From contig JAEXLC010000033.1 in the NCBI GenBank assembly GCA_023445495.1, forward strand, positions 1-5,639: a DNA stretch of 5,639 nucleotides. The letters run 5' to 3'. The position numbers and the translations under genes were made by a program. Below, in pieces: positions 1 through 5,639 of the stretch (position 1 is the stretch's first letter; the number at the start of each line of letters is the position of its first letter). Origin of the DNA: Pseudomonadota bacterium (GTDB lineage: Bacteria > Pseudomonadota > Alphaproteobacteria > Sphingomonadales > Sphingomonadaceae). The notes beneath the pieces were generated by a model, which was given only the letters and a program-made list of their open reading frames with translations, did no database searches and was not told the DNA's origin.

Positions 1-12
1 GGGCGCACCCAA

Positions 13-54
13 TCCCTCTCCCTTTGGGAGAGGGAGGGAGCCGCCGAAGGCGGC
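13..54. repeat. Compound palindromic intergenic repeat (two tandem hairpins)
   Basis: Two adjacent inverted repeats are visible. The first has perfect 10-bp arms (13-22 and 26-35) around a TTT loop. The second has perfect 6-bp arms (40-45 and 49-54) around a GAA loop. A GGGTGAGGGT tail follows at 60-69. The element starts about 25 bp past the addB stop codon. GC-rich elements of this build are common between genes in sphingomonads and other GC-rich proteobacteria; that is general knowledge, and copy number cannot be seen here. In the addB transcript it could fold into stable stem-loops that protect the 3' end. No T-rich tract follows on the minus strand, so a classical intrinsic terminator is not supported. 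Confidence 0.7.
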
Positions 55-78
55 GGAAGGGTGAGGGTCGAGCGCAAC

Positions 79-3012
79 TCACTCACGGCCATACCATTCG
101 TCGAGCCGCATCAGCTGGTCATACTCGGCGTATGGCGCATATTCGGGGTGGAGCTTGGCGGTGAAGGGTTCGTCGCCGGTGAGCCACATCCGCACGGCGT
201 CACCGAAATGGTGCGCGGCGAGGTCGACGAATTCCTCGGCCGGGATCGGCTCCTTCTTCTTCGGATCGACGGGGCTGTCGACATAGCCGAAGCCGCCGGT
301 GCGCGGGGAGCGGGCGAGCGACCAATATTCGAACGCACGCGCGATCCCCTCGATATCGGCAAAGCCGCCCCGCTCGGCGATCAGCCCGAGCAGGCCCAAT
401 TGCAGGCTGAACCCGGCGCGGACGGCGCGAGTGCTGGGGGGCTGGCCGGTCTTGTAGTCGATGATCGCCAGGCTGCCGTCGGGCAGGCGATCGATGCGAT
501 CGAACTTGCCGCGCAGCTTGACGCCGGCGAATTCGATATCGCCGTCGAGTTCGACCGCGAGCACCTTGCGATCCGGGTTCTCGGCGATCTGGCGGGCGAT
601 CCAGTCGATCGCTTCCATCAGGCGCGGCTGCCACAGCGCGCGCATCATCGGATGGGTGCGCTCATCGACCAGCATCGCCTCGGCGCGCGCGCGCAGCCTG
701 GCCGGATCGCAATTATCGAGCTCGAACCATTTCTGGAGGACGTCATGCACCGCCGTGCCGCGCCATGCCGCGCTGGGATCGGCATCGACCGGATCGAGCG
801 GGGTGAGCTTGAGCATGCGGCGGGCATAAAAGGCATAGGGATCGGCCTTGAGCCGATCGACTTCGGTGACCGAGATCGCCTTGGGGCGACCCTCCACGGC
901 GGGTTGCGGCGCCGGGCGATCGGCGGGTTCGTGCGCGCCGGGATTGTCGATCGCGTGGAGCCAGGCGGCGAGATCGGGGGCGCGATCGAGACCGCCGGAC
1001 AAGGCTTCGAGGCGGAGCCAGAAGCGCGATGCAATCGTCGGCGCGGTGGCGTCGCGCCGCGCGCGGGTGAGCAGCACTTCGGGGGCGCCGAGCGCGCCGG
1101 CGAGATCGTGCGCGGCGAGGCCGATGCGGCGTTCGAGGCCAGGCAGATCGAGCTCGGCGCGGATGCGCGGGGCCAGCCACGGATCGGGCGCGGGCAGGCT
1201 TGGCCAGACGCCTTCGTTGAGGCCCGACAGGATCATCAGGTCGGCGGTCTGCAGGCGCGCTTCGAGCTGGCCGAGAATGGCGAGGCGCGGATGGCCGCCC
1301 TGGGGCGGGCGCACCGCGATGCCGTCCATCAGCGTGCGCAGCATCGGAGCGAGCGTGCCGGGTTCGGCGCGCTGGGGGCCATCCACCGCTTCACGTTCGA
1401 GATCGTCTAGCAGCGTGGCGGCGGCGCGGCCCTCGGCCCGACTCCACAGCCGGTCACCGCCGAGCGCCTGGGCGGCTTCGCGCAGGGCGGCGAGGAGTGC
1501 GGGGATCGGCTGGGTGCCGGCGCCGAACGCGGCTTCGAGCGGGGCGAGCAATGCCTTGGCGGTGGGCCACCAGGCCTCGGCCGCCTTGCGGATCGGGGCG
1601 TCCCTGCCCTCCTGCTCCGTCAGATGGCGATCGATGCCGGCGAGGTCGGGTGCGGGGCGCGGGCCTCTGAGGGCGCGATCGAGCAGGCGGGCGCCGTCAA
1701 GCCATTCGGTGCGCGCCTCGGGCATCACCAGCGGGTGCTTGAGCAGGGTCAGCAGCGGCAGCGGGGCGAAGCGCTGGGCAGCGGCGTCGGCGAGCGCGAG
1801 CAGCAAGGTGCCCGGCGGCAGGATCGACAGCGGCTGGCCGGCGGAATCGTCGACCGCGATGCCCCAGCGGGCGCAATGGGCGGCGACGCGGCGGGCGAGC
1901 GCGCGATCGGGGGTGACCAGGGCGGCGGTACGCTCGGGGGTCTCCAGCACCTGGCGGAGTGCCAGCGCAATCGCCTGGGCTTCCTCGGCCGGGGTGGCGA
2001 CTTCGAGGACGCGGACGCCATCGAGCCGGCGCTCATGCTCGGGGAGCGTGGTCCAGCCATGGGTGAGTTCGGGCGGCTGCATCGCCGAGGCGATCGCCTT
2101 GCTGCGCGAAGGCGCGGCGTCATGCTCGCTGGCGAACATCCAGGGATCGAACTCGCTGCGGTGGACCGACATGCGTTCGAGCAGGAGCTTGAGGTGGAAT
2201 TGCGGGTGCGTCTCGAGGTTGCGCTTGCGGCGGCCGGTGACCGGATCGGGCGCGTGGGGACCGAGCATCTCCCATTCGGCCTCCGAGATCGAGATGGCGA
2301 GATCGGGGAGGACGACCATGCCCTGGGGCAGCTCGGCAACGGTGCGCTGGAGCCGGGCGATCGCCGGCGCGCTGGCAGTGATGCCGGCGGCGCAGACGAA
2401 CCCTTGCGGCGGATTGGCGGCCCAGCGCTTCGCGACCTTGTCGATCAGCCGGCGGCGGCGATCGGCGAGATCGATGCGGCCGAGCCGGGCGAGTTCGCCG
2501 GGCCAGCGCTCGAGGACGATGCGGAACAGGTTGAGCGACTTGTCCCAATGCGACTGCAGCTCGCCTTCGAACTTGAGGTCGGTGAGGCGGGTGAGCGGGA
2601 CTTCCTCGATCAGCAGCTGGTCGAGCGTCTCGGCAAGCTCGCCGGCGAGGCGGACGGCTTCGGCGGCGTCGTGGCGGGGCTCGGCCTGCTGGATCAGGCG
2701 CGCGAGGATGAGCTGGCGCTGGAGCGGGGTGACCGCGGGGGGCACGGGGTCCGGATCGGCGGCGGCATCGAACACCGCTTCGTCGAGCTCGGGATCGCCG
2801 ACCGCGACGAGGCGCGGGAGCAGCAGGCCGCCGCCGCTGGCGCGGACGAAGGCGTCCTGGATCGCCTTCTTGGCGCGGTTGTTGGGCAGCAGGACGAGCC
2901 CGCGGGCGAGGCCCATCGGGTCGGCTCCGAAGCGTTGGATCAGCCCGTTCGCCAGCGCATCCGCGAAGGCGCGGTGCGGGGGGATGGTGTAGAGGTGGAG
3001 GGCGGTGGGCAT
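79..3012 (-). CDS. addB: Double-strand break repair protein AddB, alphaproteobacterial type
   Basis: 977-aa subunit of the AddAB helicase-nuclease, which resects double-strand DNA ends for RecA loading; it acts on DNA in the cytoplasm with AddA. The N-terminus (LLPNNRAKKAIQDAF, about residues 41-55) resembles the inactivated helicase part of the alphaproteobacterial subfamily, and no Walker A motif is visible. The helicase-like middle carries LSGLNEGVWP with N599-E600-G601. The C-terminal RecB-type PD-(D/E)XK nuclease begins at SVTEVDRLKADPYAFYARR (from S714). Its expected active-site residues are present: H756, D838 (GKFDRID), D852-Y-K854 (IIDYKTG) and Q871. Only three cysteines are seen (one is C768), so the four-cysteine iron-sulfur staple of Bacillus AddB is absent. 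Length is normal for the family and the frame is intact. The ATG at 3012 has AGGA four bases upstream. Its usual partner addA would lie left of the window. Identification is confident. Confidence 0.96.
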   Translation of the reverse strand: MPTALHLYTIPPHRAFADALANGLIQRFGADPMGLARGLVLLPNNRAKKAIQDAFVRASGGGLLLPRLVAVGDPELDEAVFDAAADPDPVPPAVTPLQRQLILARLIQQAEPRHDAAEAVRLAGELAETLDQLLIEEVPLTRLTDLKFEGELQSHWDKSLNLFRIVLERWPGELARLGRIDLADRRRRLIDKVAKRWAANPPQGFVCAAGITASAPAIARLQRTVAELPQGMVVLPDLAISISEAEWEMLGPHAPDPVTGRRKRNLETHPQFHLKLLLERMSVHRSEFDPWMFASEHDAAPSRSKAIASAMQPPELTHGWTTLPEHERRLDGVRVLEVATPAEEAQAIALALRQVLETPERTAALVTPDRALARRVAAHCARWGIAVDDSAGQPLSILPPGTLLLALADAAAQRFAPLPLLTLLKHPLVMPEARTEWLDGARLLDRALRGPRPAPDLAGIDRHLTEQEGRDAPIRKAAEAWWPTAKALLAPLEAAFGAGTQPIPALLAALREAAQALGGDRLWSRAEGRAAATLLDDLEREAVDGPQRAEPGTLAPMLRTLMDGIAVRPPQGGHPRLAILGQLEARLQTADLMILSGLNEGVWPSLPAPDPWLAPRIRAELDLPGLERRIGLAAHDLAGALGAPEVLLTRARRDATAPTIASRFWLRLEALSGGLDRAPDLAAWLHAIDNPGAHEPADRPAPQPAVEGRPKAISVTEVDRLKADPYAFYARRMLKLTPLDPVDADPSAAWRGTAVHDVLQKWFELDNCDPARLRARAEAMLVDERTHPMMRALWQPRLMEAIDWIARQIAENPDRKVLAVELDGDIEFAGVKLRGKFDRIDRLPDGSLAIIDYKTGQPPSTRAVRAGFSLQLGLLGLIAERGGFADIEGIARAFEYWSLARSPRTGGFGYVDSPVDPKKKEPIPAEEFVDLAAHHFGDAVRMWLTGDEPFTAKLHPEYAPYAEYDQLMRLDEWYGRE

Positions 3013-3016
3013 CGAT

Positions 3017-3020
3017 TCCT
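3017..3020 (-). promoter_or_regulatory. Ribosome-binding site of addB
   Basis: On the minus strand AGGA precedes the ATG at 3012 by four bases (AGGAATCGATG). It supports that start over downstream alternatives. It lies in the 47-bp gap between the divergent starts of addB and the plus-strand zinc-ribbon gene. I could not pick out a convincing -35/-10 pair for addB in this gap. Confidence 0.55.
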
Positions 3021-3059
3021 GCTTGGCATGCGACGAAGCTACGGTTTACGCAACTCGTC

Positions 3060-3401
3060 ATGGACGACGCCCGCAAATTCAACATTCGGGACGATGAGAG
3101 CCGCTTGCTGTGCCCGGCATGCGGCTTTCCGGATGCTTTTGCCTATCCCGCTTACGACGAGCAGAGCAGTCTCGCAGGCTCTGGCATTTGCGGCTGCTGT
3201 CATTGGGAACCTGGGTTCGACGATATCCCAGCCGCATCAGGCGCCGCCGGGGCTTCGATCCTCGATTGTCTGCGCAACTATCGCCGGGGCTGGACTTCGT
3301 TCGGGCCGGCCTGGAGTGGCCGCCCGGCCGAAATTCCGACCGGCTGGAACGGCAAGGCGCAGATCGAAGGGCTCTTCGCGATCGCGCCTTGGGTCCGCTA
3401 G
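3060..3401 (+). CDS. Small Cys4 zinc-ribbon protein, CPCC-like, function unknown
   Basis: 113-aa protein with two CxxC knuckles, C18-P-A-C21 and C44-G-C-C47, separated by 22 residues and expected to bind one zinc ion. The second knuckle runs into HWEPGFDD, then a helix-like YRRGW (74-78), an SFGPAWSGRP segment and PTGWNGKAQIEGL (93-105). This order (CPxCGxP, ICxCC, GxDD, YRxxW, PxGWN) matches my recollection of a widespread family of small uncharacterised bacterial proteins related to cysteine-rich CPCC proteins. No signal peptide or membrane segment is seen. The gene runs against its neighbours: its start is 47 bp from the addB start and its stop is 7 bp from the murU stop. By my count 32 of 113 codons end in A or T, against 2 of the first 40 in tsaE, so it may be acquired. 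No Shine-Dalgarno is visible before the ATG. The conserved motifs argue that it is a real gene; the role is unknown. Confidence 0.78.
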   Translation: MDDARKFNIRDDESRLLCPACGFPDAFAYPAYDEQSSLAGSGICGCCHWEPGFDDIPAASGAAGASILDCLRNYRRGWTSFGPAWSGRPAEIPTGWNGKAQIEGLFAIAPWVR

Positions 3402-3408
3402 GCCGCCC

Positions 3409-4170
3409 TCAGACTGTCGCCAGTATCTCTTCGGCCTCTTTCACTGCGCCGGGGGTGCCGACGTCGAACCACAGGCCCTGGTGGACCGTGCCCCACAACC
3501 GCCCCCGCTCCATCGCGCGGTTCCAGAACAGGTTGGTCGAGAACGGGCCCTCGGGCCAGTCGCGGATCACGCGGGGGTGGAGGATCTGCGCGCCGGCATA
3601 GACGAACGGCGCGAGGCGGCCGGGCTTGCGGCGCTCGGTGATGCGGCCAAGCGGGTCGAGGCGGAAATCGCCCATGCCCTTGTGGCTGTATGCGCGCGCC
3701 AGCGGAACGAGCAGGAGCAGCGCGTCCATCCTGGCATCGTCCCAGGCGGCGGCGAGCGCGTTGAGCGAGCCGATCGGGCCGTCGACCCAGAGCGTGTCGC
3801 TGTTCACCGTGAAGAAGGGCTTGTCGCCGAGCATGTCGCGGGCCTGGACGATGCCGCCGCCGGTCTCCATCAGCTGGGCGCGCTCGTCCGAGATCTGGAC
3901 GTCGATATCGCCGGCGCGGACCTTGAGGTGCGCCTCGACCTGGTCGGCGAGATAATGGACGTTGACCACGGCGCGCTTGATCCCGGCTTCGCGCAGGTGG
4001 TCCATCGTGTGATCGAGCAGCGGCTTGCCGGCGACTTCGACCAGCGGCTTGGGGCGCGTCACGGTGAGCGGGCGCATGCGCTTGCCGAGGCCGGCGGCCA
4101 TCACCATCGCGGTCTCGGGCATGGCGACGTCCGGGTTCGGGCGCAGCGAATAGGTAGCGGAGGGTTTCAT
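3409..4170 (-). CDS. murU: Sugar-1-phosphate nucleotidyltransferase, probable MurNAc-1-P uridylyltransferase MurU
   Basis: 253-aa cytoplasmic enzyme of the NTP-transferase (GT-A-like) family. In Pseudomonas putida, MurU converts MurNAc-alpha-1-phosphate plus UTP to UDP-MurNAc during peptidoglycan recycling. Visible motifs are the nucleotide-binding loop MAAGLGKRMRPLT (24-36), PKPLVEVAGKPLL (40-52), METGGGI (101-107), the metal-binding NSDTLW (N123-D125), FVYAGAQILHP in the second half, and FDVGTP near the C-terminus, whose Asp is the likely second metal ligand. It lies 10 bp downstream of the kinase gene on the same strand, and that pairing is the main reason for MurU over other sugar nucleotidyltransferases. 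The start at 4170 leaves 16 extra residues before MPETAMVMAAG; M17 is a possible alternative, and neither has a good Shine-Dalgarno. The family is certain. The exact sugar is inferred from context. Confidence 0.85.
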   Translation of the reverse strand: MKPSATYSLRPNPDVAMPETAMVMAAGLGKRMRPLTVTRPKPLVEVAGKPLLDHTMDHLREAGIKRAVVNVHYLADQVEAHLKVRAGDIDVQISDERAQLMETGGGIVQARDMLGDKPFFTVNSDTLWVDGPIGSLNALAAAWDDARMDALLLLVPLARAYSHKGMGDFRLDPLGRITERRKPGRLAPFVYAGAQILHPRVIRDWPEGPFSTNLFWNRAMERGRLWGTVHQGLWFDVGTPGAVKEAEEILATV

Positions 4171-4180
4171 TGCCCCGGTC

Positions 4181-5161
4181 TTATGCCTTGGTCAGTGCGA
4201 GCGGGTCGCCGCGCAGGTCGAGGGGGATATTGGCTGCGAACCAGTCGGCCACCGGCTTGAGCGCGGGGTGCTGGAGGTCGCGGTTGAGATAGGTCCAGAC
4301 GCGCGGGCAGAGGCCCGGATAGCGCGGCTTGCCGTCGCGCTGCCACAGCCGAGTGAAGATGCCGACGATCTTGGCGTTCCGCTGCGCGCCGAGGACGTGA
4401 TAGGCCACGTCGAACGCGTCGCCGGCGCCGGTGATCCGCTTGTAGCGATCGAGCATCGCGGTCTCGAGCTCGACCGGCACGTCGCGGCGGGCGTCCTGGA
4501 GCAGCGAGACGAGGTCATAGGCCGGGTGCCCCGCCAGGGCGTCCTGGAAGTCGAGCAGGCCAAGGGTTTCCGCGCTACCGTCGATCAGCATGAGATTCTC
4601 GACATGGTAGTCGCGCAGCACCGTGACAGGCGTGTGACCCGCCAGCACCGGGGCGAGCGCTTCGTCCCAGGCCTTGCGGTATCCGTCGAGATCGACGTCG
4701 AGGCCGACCGCCGGGCAATACCATTCGGGGAGCAGGTCCGCCTCGCGGTGATATTCGGCGAGGGTATAGGGCTTGAGGATGTCCGGCGCGGGGATTTCGG
4801 CGAGGCGGATGATGAGGTCGATCGCCTCTTCGTAGAGGCGCAGCTCGCTCTCGGGCGCGGCATCGACGGTCTCGCGCATGCGGGCGTCGCCGAAGTCCTG
4901 GATCAGGACCAGGCCCTCGGTCAGGTCCTCGTGCAGGATCTCGGGCGCGGCGAAGCCGTGCGACGTCAGCCAGCGGGCGATGTTGATGAAGGGGCGCGGA
5001 TCCTCGTGCGGCGGCGGCGCGTCCATCAGGATCGCGGTCCGGTCATGCTCGACCACGCGGAAATAGCGGCGGAACGAGGCGTCGCCGGCGAGTGGGCGGA
5101 TCTCGGCCTCGCCCCAACCGGCGGCAACAAGGAAGTCGGGCGCCGCGGCGGGCGGATTCAT
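4181..5161 (-). CDS. amgK: Aminoglycoside-phosphotransferase-fold sugar kinase, probable MurNAc/GlcNAc anomeric kinase AmgK
   Basis: 326-aa cytoplasmic kinase. AmgK of P. putida phosphorylates MurNAc (and GlcNAc) at the anomeric hydroxyl, and the product feeds MurU. Motifs, numbered from the ATG at 5161: LAGDASFRRYFRV (24-36), the signature of this subfamily; AILMDAPPPHEDPRPF in the N-lobe; catalytic loop LRDYHVENLM with D184 and N189; and LLDFQDALAGHPAYDL with the metal-binding D204, followed by SLLQDARRDV. The fold is that of the APH/choline kinase family. The start is chosen because ATG (5161-5159) overlaps the tsaE stop as ATGA, the usual form for translational coupling. An ATG at 5173 (MVSDMNPP) has GGAAGG four bases upstream and is a real alternative giving 330 aa. 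A longer frame reaching 5290 would overlap tsaE deeply and is unlikely. murU follows after 10 bp. The family is certain; the substrate is inferred from the pairing with murU. Confidence 0.87.
   Translation of the reverse strand: MNPPAAAPDFLVAAGWGEAEIRPLAGDASFRRYFRVVEHDRTAILMDAPPPHEDPRPFINIARWLTSHGFAAPEILHEDLTEGLVLIQDFGDARMRETVDAAPESELRLYEEAIDLIIRLAEIPAPDILKPYTLAEYHREADLLPEWYCPAVGLDVDLDGYRKAWDEALAPVLAGHTPVTVLRDYHVENLMLIDGSAETLGLLDFQDALAGHPAYDLVSLLQDARRDVPVELETAMLDRYKRITGAGDAFDVAYHVLGAQRNAKIVGIFTRLWQRDGKPRYPGLCPRVWTYLNRDLQHPALKPVADWFAANIPLDLRGDPLALTKA
5158..5161 (-). other. ATGA stop-start overlap of tsaE and amgK
   Basis: The tsaE TGA (5160-5158) shares two bases with an amgK ATG (5161-5159). 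This suggests re-initiation by the same ribosome and a common mRNA. GGAAGG, 16 bases upstream inside tsaE, is too far for ideal initiation here and suits the alternative amgK start at 5173 better. Confidence 0.6.
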
Positions 5162-5607
5162 GTCGGAAACCATCGGTCCTTCCATGCCGCGGGCACCTTG
5201 GCTGTCAAGACGCGCGCGCCGTCCGGTGCCACATCGAGGGACAACCACAGCGCATCGTGCCATGCGGCCGCACCCAGACGCTCGGGCCATTCGACGATCA
5301 GCAGCGAATCATAGCGGGCATCGTCGAGGCCCAGTTCCTCGGCTTCCTCGGGTTCGTCGAGCCGGTAGAGATCGACATGGAGGACCGGGAAACGGACCTC
5401 GGGCGGCTCATAGGGCTGGACGATCGCGAAGCTGGGCGACGGCGCCTCGCCCTCGAGGCCGAGCGCCGCGAGCAGGCCGCGGGCGATGCTGGTCTTGCCG
5501 GCGCCGAGCGGGCCGGAGAGCGCGATGACGTCGCCGGGGCGGGCGAGCTCGGCGAGACGGCGGCCGAGGGCGAGGGAGTCCTCGGGTGTGTGGAGGTGCA
5601 TGGTCAT
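5158..5607 (-). CDS. tsaE: tRNA t6A threonylcarbamoyladenosine biosynthesis ATPase TsaE
   Basis: 149-aa P-loop ATPase (formerly YjeE) that works with TsaD and TsaB to place threonylcarbamoyl on A37 of ANN-decoding tRNAs in the cytoplasm; it is nearly universal and often essential in bacteria. Visible motifs are Walker A GPLGAGKTS (32-40), the switch-like SPSFAIVQPYE (57-67, with Ser where many homologs have Thr in SPTF), Walker B-like HVDLYRL (77-83) and IVEWPERLG (104-112). Length is normal. The ATG at 5607 is chosen because GGAGG lies six bases upstream. A TTG at 5610 is only three bases from it, and the internal ATG at 5601 would also be in range. It is first in the visible tsaE-amgK-murU run and overlaps amgK by ATGA. 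Its ribosome-binding site lies inside a palindrome. Identification is confident. Confidence 0.96.
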   Translation of the reverse strand: MTMHLHTPEDSLALGRRLAELARPGDVIALSGPLGAGKTSIARGLLAALGLEGEAPSPSFAIVQPYEPPEVRFPVLHVDLYRLDEPEEAEELGLDDARYDSLLIVEWPERLGAAAWHDALWLSLDVAPDGARVLTAKVPAAWKDRWFPT

Positions 5608-5613
5608 CAAAAT

Positions 5614-5638
5614 CCTCCCCGAGCTTGTCTCGGGGAGG
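5614..5638. repeat. Perfect palindrome overlapping the tsaE ribosome-binding site
   Basis: Perfect 10-bp arms (5614-5623 and 5629-5638) surround the 5-base loop CTTGT. On the minus strand the arm nearer tsaE reads CTCGGGGAGG, and its GGAGG end is the Shine-Dalgarno of tsaE, six bases before the ATG at 5607. The element resembles short GC-rich intergenic repeats frequent in sphingomonads; that is recollection, not measured. If transcribed with tsaE, the hairpin would pair the ribosome-binding site. The window ends one base after it, so the upstream gene, any promoter and a possible terminator role for that gene cannot be judged. Confidence 0.75.
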
Positions 5639-5639
5639 G

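Noticed and set aside
13..35. Left palindrome as an intrinsic terminator for addB
   Set aside because: The stem is strong, but the bases after it on the minus strand (TTGGGTG) lack a T tract, so a repeat element is the safer call.
61..1410. 449-codon open frame on the plus strand opposite the addB nuclease region
   Set aside because: Antisense shadow of the same kind, with no recognisable motif.
848..2992. 714-codon open frame on the plus strand inside addB
   Set aside because: Ser/Arg/Ala-rich antisense shadow with no domain; addB in the opposite frame has full motif support.
4120..4170. Shorter murU starting at residue 17 (MPETAM)
   Set aside because: Possible, but its upstream sequence has no better ribosome-binding site and the longer start fits the 10-bp spacing from amgK; kept only as an alternative.
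1624..4260. 878-codon open frame on the plus strand across addB, murU and part of amgK
   Set aside because: It is antisense to three genes with clear family motifs, crosses their boundaries, and reads as low-complexity G/A/R/E/D-rich protein with no recognisable domain. Long antisense open frames are expected when third codon positions are almost all G or C.
5174..5290. N-terminal extension of amgK to an ATG at 5290
   Set aside because: It would overlap tsaE by about 130 bp, and the added Arg-rich residues do not resemble the kinase family. Starts at 5161 or 5173 fit better.
4268..5314. 348-codon plus-strand frame opposite amgK and the end of tsaE
   Set aside because: Antisense to the amgK catalytic motifs; rich in V, E, D, R and G without any family signature.

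Overview
The window looks like a piece of chromosome from a high-GC alphaproteobacterium, most likely a sphingomonad (Sphingomonadales). The evidence is strong G/C bias at third codon positions, an AddB of the alphaproteobacterial type, and GC-rich palindromic intergenic repeats of the kind common in that order. The taxon is an inference, because no rRNA or other marker gene is present.

Layout, right to left along the minus strand: a perfect 10-bp palindrome (5614-5638) overlaps the ribosome-binding site of tsaE (tRNA t6A biosynthesis ATPase). tsaE overlaps a sugar kinase of the AmgK type by ATGA. Ten bases later comes a sugar-1-phosphate nucleotidyltransferase of the MurU type. Further left on the same strand is addB (DNA double-strand-break repair), which ends just before a two-hairpin repeat at 13-54. 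The addA partner usually found beside addB is not in the window. Between murU and addB, one small gene (3060-3401) lies on the plus strand. It encodes a 113-aa Cys4 zinc-ribbon protein of unknown function.

How the genes work together: AmgK and MurU are known in Pseudomonas putida as consecutive steps of peptidoglycan recycling. AmgK makes MurNAc-alpha-1-phosphate and MurU makes UDP-MurNAc, which bypasses de novo synthesis. TsaE and AddB have unrelated housekeeping roles. The tight spacing of tsaE-amgK-murU argues for co-transcription. The plus-strand zinc-ribbon gene interrupts the co-directional run, has visibly lower third-position GC than its neighbours, and converges on murU with only 7 bp between stops. 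It is the least ordinary element here.

The window is mostly conserved housekeeping sequence. I see no CRISPR, tRNA, rRNA, transposase or phage gene. The long plus-strand open frames opposite addB, murU and amgK are antisense shadows of GC-rich coding sequence. I do not see a convincing new multi-gene system. The points worth a second look are the inserted zinc-ribbon gene, the antisense arrangement it creates, and the palindrome over the tsaE ribosome-binding site.
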